Positions 10,103-20,657 are shown, counted from the stretch's first letter. The stretch: 64,000 bases of DNA from Diplonema papillatum (GCA_030068145.1 JAPJBO010000083.1:310001-374000); one strand, 5' to 3'. Notes: a model not told the origin generated them from the sequence alone. Translations and numbers: made by a program.

Positions 10103-12073
10103 TCACTTCTTGAGCTGGGCGCACAAGAACTTGTACCGGGTCACGCACTGCTTCCTTGTTTTCCCTTCGACGGCGCCGGCGATTTTGTCCCACTTGTCCT
10201 TTTCCTTGTACGCCTTCATGTCCCGAAGGACGGTCTCCAAGGCCTTCTGCTGCGCCGGCGACCAAAGCTCTTCTTCGGCCTCTGCCGCCACCTCGGCCGC
10301 CGGTTCGGCTGCGGGGAGGGCGTCGGAGGTGGAGTTCGCTGCGGGGGCCGCGGCTGCGGCGGCGGTGGCTGCGGCGGGTTTCGCGTCGGCCGGCTTCGAG
10401 TGGCCGTTGGTGGCCGCGTGGGGGGCGGCGGCGGCGGCGGCGGCGGCGGCGGGGGCGGCGTGCGAGGTCCCGTTCGTGGTCGGCTTCGCGGCCGGCGCGT
10501 GCGAGGTGCCGTTCTGCTCGGCGTACTTGCGGGGGTTCGAGCTGTCGGTCTTGCCTTCGGCGCCGGTCGTGGTCGCCTCCGGGAGGAGGGTCTTGACCGC
10601 CTTTTTCAGCGAGTCGTGGCCCTGCTGCGGCATGCGGTACTCCTGCTCGAGGAGCTTGACGCGGGTTAGACACTCCCTCGGGGTCTTCTTCGCCATCATG
10701 AACTCGGAAAGCTTCTCCCAGCGGTCGACGGTGCCCGCCGGGTAACGAGTGCACGCTTTCTGAAGTTCGAGGAGCTCTTCGTTCGTCCAGGCAGCATTCT
10801 TCTGCTCGGTGGTCGCCCGCTTAGCGAGGTTGTCCTCTCGCCGGACGGTTGAAATGCCCTTGCGGGTCTCTTGGAATTTCTCTTCAGCGTCCAAGACGGA
10901 CTCGTAGAAGGCATCGACGAGGAGGTTTTCTTTCGTGGCTTCTTCGAACTTGATGAGAAGCGCCTGAAGGTCGGAGAGTTCGAGTTTCGCGAGCAGCCAA
11001 TCGCTGACGGTCTTCTTGATCTGCCCGTCGTCGTAGCCTTCCATCGGCCTGATCACCTTCCGGATAGACTGGCGGACCTTCTTCTCCTTCTGCTGGCGCT
11101 CCTTGCGCAGGATCTTGTCCTCCGCTTCTTCCTTCACCTTCCGCTCGGCCGCCTCTTTTTCCTCCCGAATCCGGTTGACTTCTTCCATCCGCTTCGCGTC
11201 GCGGATCTTCTGCTTTTCGGCCTCCCGCCCCGCGTCCCGTCTCCGGATCCGCGGGTCGTTCTTGTACGCGCGCTCCACCAGCTGATTGACCCTCGACGTC
11301 TCTTCCTTCTTCATTTTTTCGACGGCGCGCTGGTTTTCGCGTTCCATCCACCGCCGCTCGTCACGGTGGTCGGCCTGCTCAAGGTCGTGCTCCGCGGCTT
11401 CGTGGGAGAAGTCCCTCCAGGACCGGAACGAGAGCCAGAACTTGTAGAACGCGTCTACTTCCTCCATCGGCGTCGAGTCGTTGCCCAGGCACGGGACCTT
11501 CTTCCGGCCGCCAACCGACCACATCTTGTTCCGCTCGAAGACGGGTCCGAACAGGTTGTAGAAGTCGGCCTCTGCGACTTTCACGCCGGGAATGGTGTCG
11601 TCGAAGGGGAGAGACGAGTCGTACGCCTTCCGCTTGATCGGGCTCATCAGCACGTCTCCGGCGACCTGGACCTTCTTGAACAGCGTCTCATCGCCACCGA
11701 GTTTGTCGGGATGGGTTTCGAGACATTTCTTCTTGTACGCCTTCGCGACTTCGTCGTCGGTGGCCTCCCAGCTCTTGTCTTCGATTCCGAGGAGCTCGTA
11801 GTGGTCGCCTTCGAGTTCGACGTCGCTGAGCTTCGTCGACGTGATTTTTTTCTTCAACTTCTCGGCGACCTTCTTCGGCTGCACCGTGGCGGGCGAGGTC
11901 GGCTCGTCCTTCTTCACCGCCTTCTTCGGACACCACCGGCAGAGCGCGCGCTCGAAGCTCCATCCGACGCACTCCGCGGTCAGCTTCGTCGCGGCCGACG
12001 CCGATCGGACGACGACCACCTCATCTTCCGCGGCGGGTACCGCCCACGCCCACTCAACCACGCCGCCTGCCAT
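10103..12073 (-). CDS. DNAJC2: Zuotin-related J-protein (DNAJC2/MPP11 type) with two SANT domains
   Basis: A 656-residue ribosome-associated Hsp40 co-chaperone. It is expected to recruit Hsp70 to nascent chains at the ribosome exit as part of a RAC-like complex. The J domain spans about residues 89-155 with HPD at 121-123. A zuotin homology region follows (FYNLFGPVFERN), then a long charged helix (about 260-420) and two SANT/Myb domains (about 465-520, starting AAWTNEELLEL; and 600-655, starting ELWSPAQQKAL). An Ala/Thr-rich linker lies between them (poly-Ala near 550). C-terminal SANT pairs occur in the animal, plant and protist forms but not in yeast Zuo1. The ATG at 12073 was chosen because the upstream in-frame segment is a Lys-rich reading of an A-rich tract and is probably 5' UTR. 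Intronless. Confidence 0.95.
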   Translation of the reverse strand: MAGGVVEWAWAVPAAEDEVVVVRSASAATKLTAECVGWSFERALCRWCPKKAVKKDEPTSPATVQPKKVAEKLKKKITSTKLSDVELEGDHYELLGIEDKSWEATDDEVAKAYKKKCLETHPDKLGGDETLFKKVQVAGDVLMSPIKRKAYDSSLPFDDTIPGVKVAEADFYNLFGPVFERNKMWSVGGRKKVPCLGNDSTPMEEVDAFYKFWLSFRSWRDFSHEAAEHDLEQADHRDERRWMERENQRAVEKMKKEETSRVNQLVERAYKNDPRIRRRDAGREAEKQKIRDAKRMEEVNRIREEKEAAERKVKEEAEDKILRKERQQKEKKVRQSIRKVIRPMEGYDDGQIKKTVSDWLLAKLELSDLQALLIKFEEATKENLLVDAFYESVLDAEEKFQETRKGISTVRREDNLAKRATTEQKNAAWTNEELLELQKACTRYPAGTVDRWEKLSEFMMAKKTPRECLTRVKLLEQEYRMPQQGHDSLKKAVKTLLPEATTTGAEGKTDSSNPRKYAEQNGTSHAPAAKPTTNGTSHAAPAAAAAAAAAPHAATNGHSKPADAKPAAATAAAAAAPAANSTSDALPAAEPAAEVAAEAEEELWSPAQQKALETVLRDMKAYKEKDKWDKIAGAVEGKTRKQCVTRYKFLCAQLKK

Positions 12074-12451
12074 CCGAGGTTCTGCTGTTTCTGATGTTCT
12101 TTCTTGTTTGTCGTGTGTGTGTTTTTTTTTTGTTTTTTTTTTTTCTTCTTTTTTTCCTTTGTTAGATCTGGCAGCAGGGCTTGAACTGGCTTCCCTTGTC
12201 GGGTGCCAAAGAAGTGGCTCGTGTTCAATTTTTCTTTTTCGGGCAAAAGAAAACACGTCTATAGCCCTGTTCATGTCAGGGTGGGTTTGCCAGCGCTTGA
12301 AAATGCACAACATCCGCGGCAACCAGGCGAGCCTGCTGGCTCTGTACAGATTAGAGGTTGAGAGTCCACAACTCTAATTTCTTCGCGTGACCTTCGTCAA
12401 CGGGGGCATTGCGTGCAGGTGCGCGTCTTTGTCGTCTGCGTGTTGTTTGAC

Positions 12452-12677
12452 AGGTTTTTTGCAGCTCTCCATCGCTCGTTCGCTGTCGGCCTCCAAGAGA
12501 ACGAGCAGGGGTACCTACCGCGCGGGTTGGCCTTTGAGGGATTCGACTCGGTACGCTCATGGCTTTTACGCAGTTGGCTAACAAAGACTCTTGAGTGCAT
12601 GATCTCGCGAATGCAAAGCCAGCACTGGTCCTTCATGGGTTCGCGGAGTCTTTCTCCGGTGGTTTTGGCGGCAAAAG
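12452..12677 (+). CDS. Candidate exon divergent from the zuotin gene
   Basis: Pyrimidine-rich TTGTTTGACAG precedes an open frame with coding-like composition (HRSFAVGLQENEQGYLP, then FDSVRSWLLRSWL and QSQHWSFMG) that ends at AAAAG/GTGAGC, a good phase-1 donor. A possible short terminal exon follows the strong acceptor near 12746. Another exon-like frame at 13048-13236 (KPSLTELAYSDMYWRRR) could belong to the same or another gene. No homology recognised. Confidence 0.33.
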
Positions 12678-12789
12678 GTGAGCAAAGGGCAAGTGACGCT
12701 TAATGTTGGGCTTCACAAACCTTCCTTTCCTCGGCGCAAGGATTGACAGGGACGTTGGTACATAATACGTCATTCTAACGCGTCGCGTG

Positions 12790-12960
12790 GGGGAAGGGGG
12801 CGGGCAAGCGTGCTTGCGAAAGACGCAAACGAGGGGTGAATTTACGATGCTTTTTCAGGATAGCGTTGGGGGGGTATTACCCCCTGTACAATGGCTAAGT
12901 GTTCGTCGGCCAATTTTCATCTTCTAAGATCCGCTATATACTACAAGAACAATGTGTTTT
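12790..12960 (+). repeat. Repeat L copy
   Basis: Shares GAGGGGTGAA-TTACGATG, GGATAGCG, TTCGTCGG and TCTTCTAAGATC-GC blocks with 40085-40225, where it directly precedes a repeat B copy. Confidence 0.75.
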
Positions 12961-13349
12961 CGCGGCAACGACCAGCCAGACTGGTATCGCTGAACGAGGA
13001 TTCGTGCGTTCTCAACGAAATTAAGGGTGCGCTCGTGGGCTCTGCCCCAAAGTCAGACTGCGGGTAGACGCAGCAGGGTCCTCCGCTGCGACGGCGCCGC
13101 TGTAGCGGTATGCAAGCCTTCGTTAACCGAGTTGGCTTATTCGGACATGTATTGGCGACGGAGGTACCGTTATTTTTTTAAGTGGGCCCAAGAGGCTCGT
13201 TCCCCGCGTAGCCTGCCACGTACTGCATTTTTTTGAGTCGTCTGCAGACCCACTGAAAGCCCGTTTACTCTGAGACGTCCATGGCTTGACTACTGACCTG
13301 TGGCAGGGAAAGGTACAATTAGGCCATCACCTGCACGCGATGCTGATGT

Positions 13350-16300
13350 TCACAAATCCGTGGAAAAGTATGACGGGGGATGCGCCGCCGGTTGGTACAG
13401 TGGAGGCGCGAGGAAGGAAGGCGACGCAGCACGCGGCTGCGCGAGCGGGTCGTCGGCGAGCGCTGCGAGCAGCGTGCTCCGGACGGCCGGCGGCGCGTTG
13501 AAGAAGGCGTGGGGCGGCACGCCGGGGAACGCGGGCGCCTGCTGCTGCGCCGCGGCGCGCGACGGCGTCGTCGACCGGGAGTGGCCGGCCGGCTGGAAGG
13601 CATCAAGGGCCGACGGCCGGGCGAGCGGGGACGCGGAGCCCATGGGGCCGGGAAACGCTTTCTCCGCCAAGTCGAAGCTCGGCGGCGAAAACGTGGTGTA
13701 TGACGCGTGCGTCACAGCGCTTCGCGACCGGTTGCTGGCTGCACCGCCCTGCTCCGCCATCGCCCTCCGCAGCTCCCTCCTCGTCTGCTCCAGAGCGATG
13801 CTCCGCTGCGCGAGCCCGGCGTTGACTTGCCGGCTTTCCACCTCCCACTTCTTCAGCACCGCCAGCCGCTCGTGGATCTCCCGCTCCTCCTGTCCCACCT
13901 CCTCTCGTGCGGCTTCCCCGCGGCTGAAGCTGAGCGGCGCACCGCCCGCCTCACCCGCCTCCGCGAACACGGGAGAGCTCGACCGGACCCGCGCGAGGCC
14001 GCCGTCGTGCGAGCCGCAGGGCCAGGTTTTCTCCGCGTCGCTGCCGCCTTGAAACACGGGGTTTCCCGTGGCGGAGTCGATGCTCCACGACGTGTAGCCA
14101 GCGCCGCCGGGGGGGCCGCCGATTTCGGCAGCGGGCACCGGGCCGGCGAGCTCTCCGGCACCGTCGTCCATGAGAGCGGTGTCCGTGAGCACGGGCACTT
14201 TGTACATCAGCTTCGCCTGCTTGCCCCTGCTCGGGCCCAGGCCGCGCGACACCCCGGAGACCCCGCAGTCGCTGTCGACCTGCCGGTTCACGGGGCTGCC
14301 GACGGGGGCGTCGGTCCAGCGGGGGACCTCGGGCGGAGGCTGCTTTGCCCCTTGGGTCACCGCGAGGCCCATCTCGCTGATGGACGGGGCCGCCCGCGGC
14401 TCGTCGGGAGTGCGCGGGACGCGGGGGGTGTCGTCGTCAGGGGACAGCGAGAGGAGCTGCGGCGACTCGAAGTCAACCGACTTCCGCGGGCGGGGCGACA
14501 GCGACGCGGCGGCGGGGCACGAAGAGGACCGCGCCGCGGCGGCTGCTTCGCGGCGGAAGGACGGCGGCACCGGCTTCGGGCTTCGCTCCGCGAAGTACGC
14601 AACACTCACCGAGAGCTCGCGGGCGGCGGACGGGCCGCGGGTTTCTCCCCCCGCGTACAGCTCCACGTGGACGCCGGCTGCGCCCCCCTTTTTCTCGTCG
14701 TCGGGCGAGACCCCCGGGTACCCGTCTCGGTGCATGACGTTCTCGGACAAACCCGGCAGCCGCGCCGGCCCTGCGTCGACCGTTGACGACGTGCTCGCCG
14801 CAGAGCAAAACCGGTCCGCCTCCACCGGACCTTCGAACTCGTCCGGTGTGTCATGCGGGTGGGGGACGACGGGCGCCGCGCCGCTGGCCGCTGTGAATCC
14901 TCGGGTCGGGTGCTGCAGCGGCGGGAGGCTCGCGGCTGTTTGGTTCTCGAGTAGCCCACTCTCCCCTCCTCCTGGTTTCCCGGTTATGGTCAGCTGCTGC
15001 TCTGGTTTTGACGTCCGAGAGAGAACCGACCGGGTTTCGCCCGCGTGCGGAGCGACGGCGGCTCGGTTTGCCTGCGGGGTAGCCAGGGGGAGGAGCTGCA
15101 CGACTTTGCGGCCGGCCTGCGGCGCTGCTTCGCCGCCTGCCGACGACGCCGCGCCCGACGCGGTGTACGCGTCGGGCGGCAGCGAAAAGCAGGACACGCC
15201 GCTTTGCGCGGCGGACCCCCTCCTCTCCCGCTCCGGCTTAAGAGGGTGGCACCTCCGCAGCAGCGACAAGGCTTCGGCGAGCTTCTCCTTCAGCTCGGTG
15301 CAGCCTGCGCACGGGGGGCCCGGTTGCGCGAGCAACCGGGCGGCGCTGCGTAGGAATGGGTCGACTTCGGCGGCGGCGGCGGCCTGCGCCTCGGCTTCGC
15401 TGGGCGGGGGATGCGGGAGCACCCGTGGCGACAGGGCCGGCGGGTTGTGGTATGCGGCGGCGGCGGCGGGCAGGTGCGCGGCGTGCGCGAGGCTCGAGAC
15501 CGACGGCGGCCGCTGGAACCCGCACGGCGGCGACGAAAAAGACTCCCCCGGCGCCGCCCCGCGGCCGGGCCGCCCGGAGAACAAACTGCCCGCGGCGCTG
15601 CCCTCGCTGTCCGACTCCTTCGAGATCTCCTCCGCACCCCCGCCGCCCCCTCCGGCGGCAGCCCCCCTTTGGGGCAGTGTCGCTTCGAGCCCGAGCTGCG
15701 CGTGGCCGGAGGGGTCTCGGTCGCTTTGGAACGACGAGCGGCGCGAGCCGGGTGCGGACGAGCGCGGTTTGAGACCGGGAAACGCTGCCGACGGCCCGCC
15801 GTGCGATCCACCAGTCTCCCGGTGGATCCCCGCGAGCGACGACGCCTTGCCCATCGCGGGTCCCCTCACCGACAGCGCAGACTGCCCGCCTGTCAAGCTC
15901 CTGGCATCGCCGGCCGCCCACCCTCCACCGCCAACAGGGGGCGTGCGCCCGCCGCCGCCGCCCGTCTCGAGCGGCTTCAAATCCACCGCCGCGTCGTCCG
16001 CTGCGGTCCGTCCAGGCGGGGTGTGAGACCGGGTTGCCTCCGCGGGCACGCCACCCCCGGAGAGCCTGCCCTCGCTGGCAAGTGCGTGCTTGCGGGGGCC
16101 GTCGCTTTTTCCGACGACCCACCCCGCAACCCCCCCCTTCGAACCCGCGGCCGAGCCCACCGCGTCGCCGCCGTCTGGCGGCGGGGCGAACGAGGCCGCG
16201 TGGCGTGGGGTCGCAGCCCTGCTGTTTGGTACGTGGACCCCGGCGGTGGAGCCGCTGGCTGCCAGGCTGCGGGCGTCGGAGGGGGCGACGCCGGGGCTTC

Positions 16301-18758
16301 GGCGGTGCCCGGCGCCGTCGGCTTCTTCTTCGCTGCCTTGCGCGTGCCTTCGGTCGCGGGGTTTCGATGTGGTGGACGCTGACTCGCCGGCTTGTCCCCT
16401 GTCGGAGCCGCGCCGGTGCCGGCTGCGGGACGTGGCGGACGCCGCGTCGTCGTCTTTTCCCGGCGCCGCTGCGGCTTTTCCGGTGTCTGGCGCCGCGCCT
16501 TTTCGGTCCGACTTACTCTTCCGGTCGCGGGATCGACCGGACGCGGCGCTGCGGGCGTCGTCTTCGCCGCCGTGCCGGCTGCTTCGGCTGTGGCCGGCAC
16601 CCTTCTTCTCCGCTTCGACGGGCTGGCGGCTGTCGTCTTGTTTCGCGCTCTTCTCGTCTGGCCGTTCGATTGGATCGCGGCGGGATCGTCTGGACCCTAC
16701 GCTTGCTGCGTCGTCTTCGCCGCCTTGCCGGCTGCTTCGGCTGTTGCTTCTGTGGCGGGTGCTCTTCTTCTCCGAGGCCTTGCGATCGCGCGAGCTGCGT
16801 GCGTCGTCGGCTTCGGCGGGCTGGCTTCTCTCGTCTGGCCGTTCGTTTGGATCGCGGCGGGATCGTCTGGACCCTACGCTTGCTGCGTCGTCTTCGCCGC
16901 CTTGCCGGCTGCTTCGGCTGTTGCTTCTGTGGCGGGTGCTCTTCTTCTCCGAGGCCTTGCGATCGCGCGAACTGCGAGCGTCGTCGGCTTCGGCGGGCTG
17001 GCTTCTCTCGTCTGGCCGTTCGTTTGGATCGCGGCGGGATCGTCTGGACCCTACGCTTGCTGCGTCGTCTTCGCCGCCTTGCCGGCTGCTTCGGCTGTTG
17101 CTTCTGTGGCGGGTGCTCTTCTTCTCCGAGGCCTTGCGATCGCGCGAGCTGCGTGCGTCGTCGGCTTCGGCGGGCTGGCTTCTCTCGTCTGGCCGTTCGT
17201 TTGGATCGCGGCGGGATCGTCTGGACCCTACGCTTGCTGCGTCATCTTCGCCGCCTTGCCGGCTGCTTCGGCCGTGGCCGGCGCCCTTCTTCTCCAAGGT
17301 CGTGCTGTCGGCTTCGGCGGGCTGGCTTTTGTCCTCGTGTTTCGCGCTTTTTTTGTCGGACCGGTCGCGGGAGCGCCTCGACGACCGCGAACTGCGAGCG
17401 TCGTCGGCCTCGGCTTTGCTCTCCGGCTGTTCATGGGGATCCCGGCCGCGGGACCGTCTGGACCCGGTGCTTGCCGCGTCATCCGCTGCGCTCTCGCGGC
17501 TGATCGACGCGACGCTGTTTCTCCGGGAGGAGGACTTGGGGGCGGTGTAGTCCGCTGGGTGGAGGAACGGCGAAGGCGGGTCCTTCTTGCTCGACCGGCT
17601 GCGGTGCCGGCCGGGAGCCCCGCCCGCCGCGCCGAGAAGGGCCGGCGACAGCGGCGGAGCCGCGGCGGCGACGCTGGGCAGCCCCGCTCGGCCGCCATCT
17701 GCCGGCGGCGGGGCCCCCGGGTGGGGCACTGGGGGGTCGCTCTCGAAACGGCGGGCGCCGCCGCCGCCCGCCGGCTCGGTGACAATGCCTTCACGGGCCT
17801 CCGCCCGGACCGGCCGGGCGCTCGCTACATTTGGATGCGCCTGCGTGCGCGGCAAGCCGCCGGAGCCGCGTGCCTGCCGGCTGCCAGCCTCTGCTCCGGC
17901 GGGCTGCGGGCGCGGGGTGTCCCGCGCGGCTTGCACGACGGTCGCGTCGAGCGACACGACGGACGCGGACGCAAGCGACGAGCTCGGCGCCCGGACGATT
18001 CCGCCCTCCCGCACCGGCGGCCTGAACGGCGTGTCTGCCGGCTTTCCCCTCGGCGGGAAGCCGTCCTTTTTTCTCGCGACAGGCGCCCTGGCCAGCAGCG
18101 ACGACTTGCGGCGGAGGCTGTCCGACGACTTGCCGGATTTCGTGAGCTTTTCGGTCGCTTCCGGGGGGAACTCGGGGAAAACGTCGAGCCACGAGTCCCA
18201 GGCCGGGTCCGACGACTGGTGGAGCACCGCGAACAGGCAGTCGAACGACACGTCCTTGCCGATGCGGAGGACGCAGGATGCGAAGCCTTCTTCGGAGACG
18301 GTGCCCGAAGCGTCGGTTGGCAGGGGGTCCAAGATGTACTTGTTGATGTTCCTCGCGGAACACCCCGGAAACGCGGCGGCGGTGAGGAACTGCTTCAGCC
18401 CGAGCGGGGTCAGCGGGTGGTGCGTCTGGTGCTGGTGGTAGTGGCAGTGCGTCCGGAGCGACTGGTGCAGCGGCCGGCAGCAGTAGCGGACTAGGCGCGT
18501 GAACGCTTGCTCGGCGGACACGCCGGCCGCCGCGCAGACGCGCGTTGCGGCGTTGGCGAACTCCTTCGCGTCGAACCCGGCGGAGGCGCGCGGGCGCGAG
18601 CTGGGGTCGCTGACGATGCCCAGCAGCGCATCGTCGCCCTCGGGGAACTTCCCGTTGAACACGCCCCCGCGAAGCACGCGGCCGACTTCGACGGCGGAGA
18701 GGGTGCCACGGGTTGCCAGCAGGTCGAAGATCTCGCCCAACCTTTCTTTAGCGTTCAT
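13350..18758 (-). CDS. Giant RS/Pro-rich low-complexity protein with N-terminal EF-hand-like region
   Basis: 1802 residues from the ATG at 18758 (the frame is open further upstream without an ATG). Residues about 1-220 look globular: helix-rich, with one EF-hand-like loop (DPLPTDASGTVSEEGF) and Cys/His-rich YCCRPLHQSLRTHCHYHQHQ. The rest is probably disordered, rich in Ser, Arg, Pro, Gly and Ala, with a central tandem block of 59-residue RS/acidic repeats (GEDDAASVGSRRSRRD core). A coiled coil near the C-terminus (about 1690-1740) contains REIHERLAVLKKWEVESRQ. RS repeats suggest a phosphoregulated scaffold, perhaps nuclear or cytoskeletal. No family recognised; function unknown. A 5' stub copy lies at 19008-19245. 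Confidence 0.72.
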   Translation of the reverse strand: MNAKERLGEIFDLLATRGTLSAVEVGRVLRGGVFNGKFPEGDDALLGIVSDPSSRPRASAGFDAKEFANAATRVCAAAGVSAEQAFTRLVRYCCRPLHQSLRTHCHYHQHQTHHPLTPLGLKQFLTAAAFPGCSARNINKYILDPLPTDASGTVSEEGFASCVLRIGKDVSFDCLFAVLHQSSDPAWDSWLDVFPEFPPEATEKLTKSGKSSDSLRRKSSLLARAPVARKKDGFPPRGKPADTPFRPPVREGGIVRAPSSSLASASVVSLDATVVQAARDTPRPQPAGAEAGSRQARGSGGLPRTQAHPNVASARPVRAEAREGIVTEPAGGGGARRFESDPPVPHPGAPPPADGGRAGLPSVAAAAPPLSPALLGAAGGAPGRHRSRSSKKDPPSPFLHPADYTAPKSSSRRNSVASISRESAADDAASTGSRRSRGRDPHEQPESKAEADDARSSRSSRRSRDRSDKKSAKHEDKSQPAEADSTTLEKKGAGHGRSSRQGGEDDAASVGSRRSRRDPNERPDERSQPAEADDARSSRDRKASEKKSTRHRSNSRSSRQGGEDDAASVGSRRSRRDPNERPDERSQPAEADDARSSRDRKASEKKSTRHRSNSRSSRQGGEDDAASVGSRRSRRDPNERPDERSQPAEADDARSSRDRKASEKKSTRHRSNSRSSRQGGEDDAASVGSRRSRRDPIERPDEKSAKQDDSRQPVEAEKKGAGHSRSSRHGGEDDARSAASGRSRDRKSKSDRKGAAPDTGKAAAAPGKDDDAASATSRSRHRRGSDRGQAGESASTTSKPRDRRHAQGSEEEADGAGHRRSPGVAPSDARSLAASGSTAGVHVPNSRAATPRHAASFAPPPDGGDAVGSAAGSKGGVAGWVVGKSDGPRKHALASEGRLSGGGVPAEATRSHTPPGRTAADDAAVDLKPLETGGGGGRTPPVGGGGWAAGDARSLTGGQSALSVRGPAMGKASSLAGIHRETGGSHGGPSAAFPGLKPRSSAPGSRRSSFQSDRDPSGHAQLGLEATLPQRGAAAGGGGGGAEEISKESDSEGSAAGSLFSGRPGRGAAPGESFSSPPCGFQRPPSVSSLAHAAHLPAAAAAYHNPPALSPRVLPHPPPSEAEAQAAAAAEVDPFLRSAARLLAQPGPPCAGCTELKEKLAEALSLLRRCHPLKPERERRGSAAQSGVSCFSLPPDAYTASGAASSAGGEAAPQAGRKVVQLLPLATPQANRAAVAPHAGETRSVLSRTSKPEQQLTITGKPGGGESGLLENQTAASLPPLQHPTRGFTAASGAAPVVPHPHDTPDEFEGPVEADRFCSAASTSSTVDAGPARLPGLSENVMHRDGYPGVSPDDEKKGGAAGVHVELYAGGETRGPSAARELSVSVAYFAERSPKPVPPSFRREAAAAARSSSCPAAASLSPRPRKSVDFESPQLLSLSPDDDTPRVPRTPDEPRAAPSISEMGLAVTQGAKQPPPEVPRWTDAPVGSPVNRQVDSDCGVSGVSRGLGPSRGKQAKLMYKVPVLTDTALMDDGAGELAGPVPAAEIGGPPGGAGYTSWSIDSATGNPVFQGGSDAEKTWPCGSHDGGLARVRSSSPVFAEAGEAGGAPLSFSRGEAAREEVGQEEREIHERLAVLKKWEVESRQVNAGLAQRSIALEQTRRELRRAMAEQGGAASNRSRSAVTHASYTTFSPPSFDLAEKAFPGPMGSASPLARPSALDAFQPAGHSRSTTPSRAAAQQQAPAFPGVPPHAFFNAPPAVRSTLLAALADDPLAQPRAASPSFLAPPLYQPAAHPPSYFSTDL
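16625..17275 (-). repeat. 177-bp coding tandem repeat
   Basis: The CGGGATCGTC landmark recurs at 16681, 16858, 17035 and 17212, exactly 177 bp (59 codons) apart. The units are almost identical, implying recent expansion or homogenisation, and diverged half-units extend on both sides. Confidence 0.95.
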
Positions 18759-19007
18759 GTGGGCTGGGTCAGCCTCCACGAACCCGGCCCCTTCTAGGAT
18801 TGTCGGTACTCTTGGTTTCACCACGCATAGACCATAATAATACCGTGTTTGTAAAGAAGACGTACCGGAAAAAGTCACAAAATTTTTCCCCCAGAGCCCG
18901 TGGGTACATCTTTTATCCGGTACGTCTTTTTTCCGGCAGTACAAAAACCTTTTGAATAATGGAACGAAATCTGTATAGTTGGTGTGATCAACACCCTTTC
19001 CAAGAAC

Positions 19008-19245
19008 CCGAAACCGCGTCGCCCTCGGGGAACTTCCCGTTGAACACGCCCCCGCGAAGCACGCGGCCGACTTCGACGGCGGAGAGGGTACCGCGGGTTG
19101 CCAGCAGGTCGAAGATCTCGCCCAACCTTTCTGTAGCGTTCATGTGGGCTGGGTCAGCCTCCACGAACCCGGCTCCCCCTTCTAGGGTTGTCGGTAGTCT
19201 TGGTTTCACCACGTATAGACCATAATTATACCGTATTTGTAAAAC
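19008..19245 (-). pseudogene. Duplicated 5' stub of the RS-rich gene
   Basis: Near-identical to the first 40 or so codons of the gene at 13350-18758 plus about 90 bp upstream (18640-18850). Similarity ends abruptly at 19018. Between the copies is a 3-nt length difference in the region upstream of the ATG, so an upstream reading frame (GLxVVKPRxPT-LEG) is kept in both. It is truncated and cannot encode the full protein. Confidence 0.85.
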
Positions 19246-19496
19246 CGGCACAACCCTTTTCGAAGGCAAGCGACATTCTGTGCACGGCCTCGCAGCCCTT
19301 TCTTGATGCTTTGGGCCGCCTCAGGTAAAGCATGGTCGCTAAGAGTGCTCACGAAATTGTTTATCGCCACTTTGCACGCCAAACTGCACGAGTGCGTCAT
19401 GCAGAGCAAGTTCGACCGAAATTGATCCCGGGCTCCTGCTACAACTGGGCTCGGTCTTTCCTGCACACCACTTGCGTGTACGTGCATCTTCCCAAA

Positions 19497-19548
19497 GAGT
19501 TTGACTCTTGTCTGACTTTGTGCAGTGACACGAGAGGTGTAGAATCTT
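19497..19548 (+). pseudogene. Displaced LSU rRNA piece (domain V)
   Basis: Contains the TTTGACTC-TGTCTGACTTTG and GACACGAGAGGTGTAGAAT landmarks that in normal LSU rRNA lie well 3' of the segment following here. It is fused at 19549 to CTTGACAGCAGGACGG, which belongs to an earlier domain. Confidence 0.85.
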
Positions 19549-20609
19549 GACAGCAGGACGGTGGCCATAGAAGTCGCAGTCCGATTTTGAGTGTGTAACA
19601 ACTCACCTGCCGAATGCACCGGTCCCGAAAATGGATGATGCTCAAGCGATCCACCCATAGTTGGCCGCGTACTGGTATCACAAAGCCAGGCGTGCGTAGG
19701 AGTGCATGGTCCACGCCGCGAAGTCGTTGGCGTGGGCCTCGATGGAGCGTGGATGAGTGCAGATCTTGGTTGTAGTAGCGAATATTCAATGGAGGACATT
19801 GAAGGCCGAAGTGGAGAAGGTTTCCGTGTCAACAGCAATTGGACATGGGTCAGTCGGTCCTAAGGCAAGGTGTAATTGCTCGCCTCAAAGCTGCCACTGA
19901 CGAGCTTGCTCGGACGTGCAGGATGACCGAAAGGGAATGCGTGAACATTCCGCAACCCGGATGCAGAGATCTGAAGTGTTGACACATTGACGATCCTGTT
20001 GACATGTCCACATGATGCAGTCGTCTCTTTTTGAAGGAAGGGTTGACCCTTGAAACGCTTCACGTGGGGACAGGGTTAACTGTCCTGGAAAGCTGCACTT
20101 TCTTCGTGTAGAAGATTGTCTTGTGGAAAACAGGGGAGATCTCATTATCTTGCATCGGGCCGTACCGTTAACCGCAATAGGTCTCCTGGGCTAAAAGCCT
20201 CTGGCCGACAGAACAATGTAGGTAAGGGAAGTCGGCAAACTGGATCCGTTACTTCGGGAAAAGGATTGGCTCTGAGGACGCATGCAGGATTGTCAGTGCG
20301 GGTCAGGTCTGGGCTCTGTCTGGCGCTCTCGGGTGCTACCCGCGGCTCCTGATTTCTTCCAGGCCTTCTTGCATGTTGTGCCCGCAATGAAGTGTCAGCT
20401 TGGAACTGTTACGAACAAAAGGAGTCCTACTGGTTAATAGAAGAAATGACTGATCCGGTTTGGTGGAGATCCGCGCTCCTGCCGGGGCTTTGCTCAGGAT
20501 TAGCTGAATTAAACACCTAATTTCGCTTCATCACAGCGGTGGCGAGTGGAATGTGACTTCTGCCCAGTGTCCTGAATGTCAACGCTGAGAGATCAGGTCA
20601 AGCGCGGGT

Positions 20610-20657
<48 letters not shown>

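Noticed and set aside
13707..18494. Several long plus-strand ORFs (up to 700 codons) opposite the RS-rich gene
   Set aside because: GC-rich antisense shadows with Arg/Ala/Gly-biased composition; the minus-strand frame carries the ordered repeats and coiled coil.
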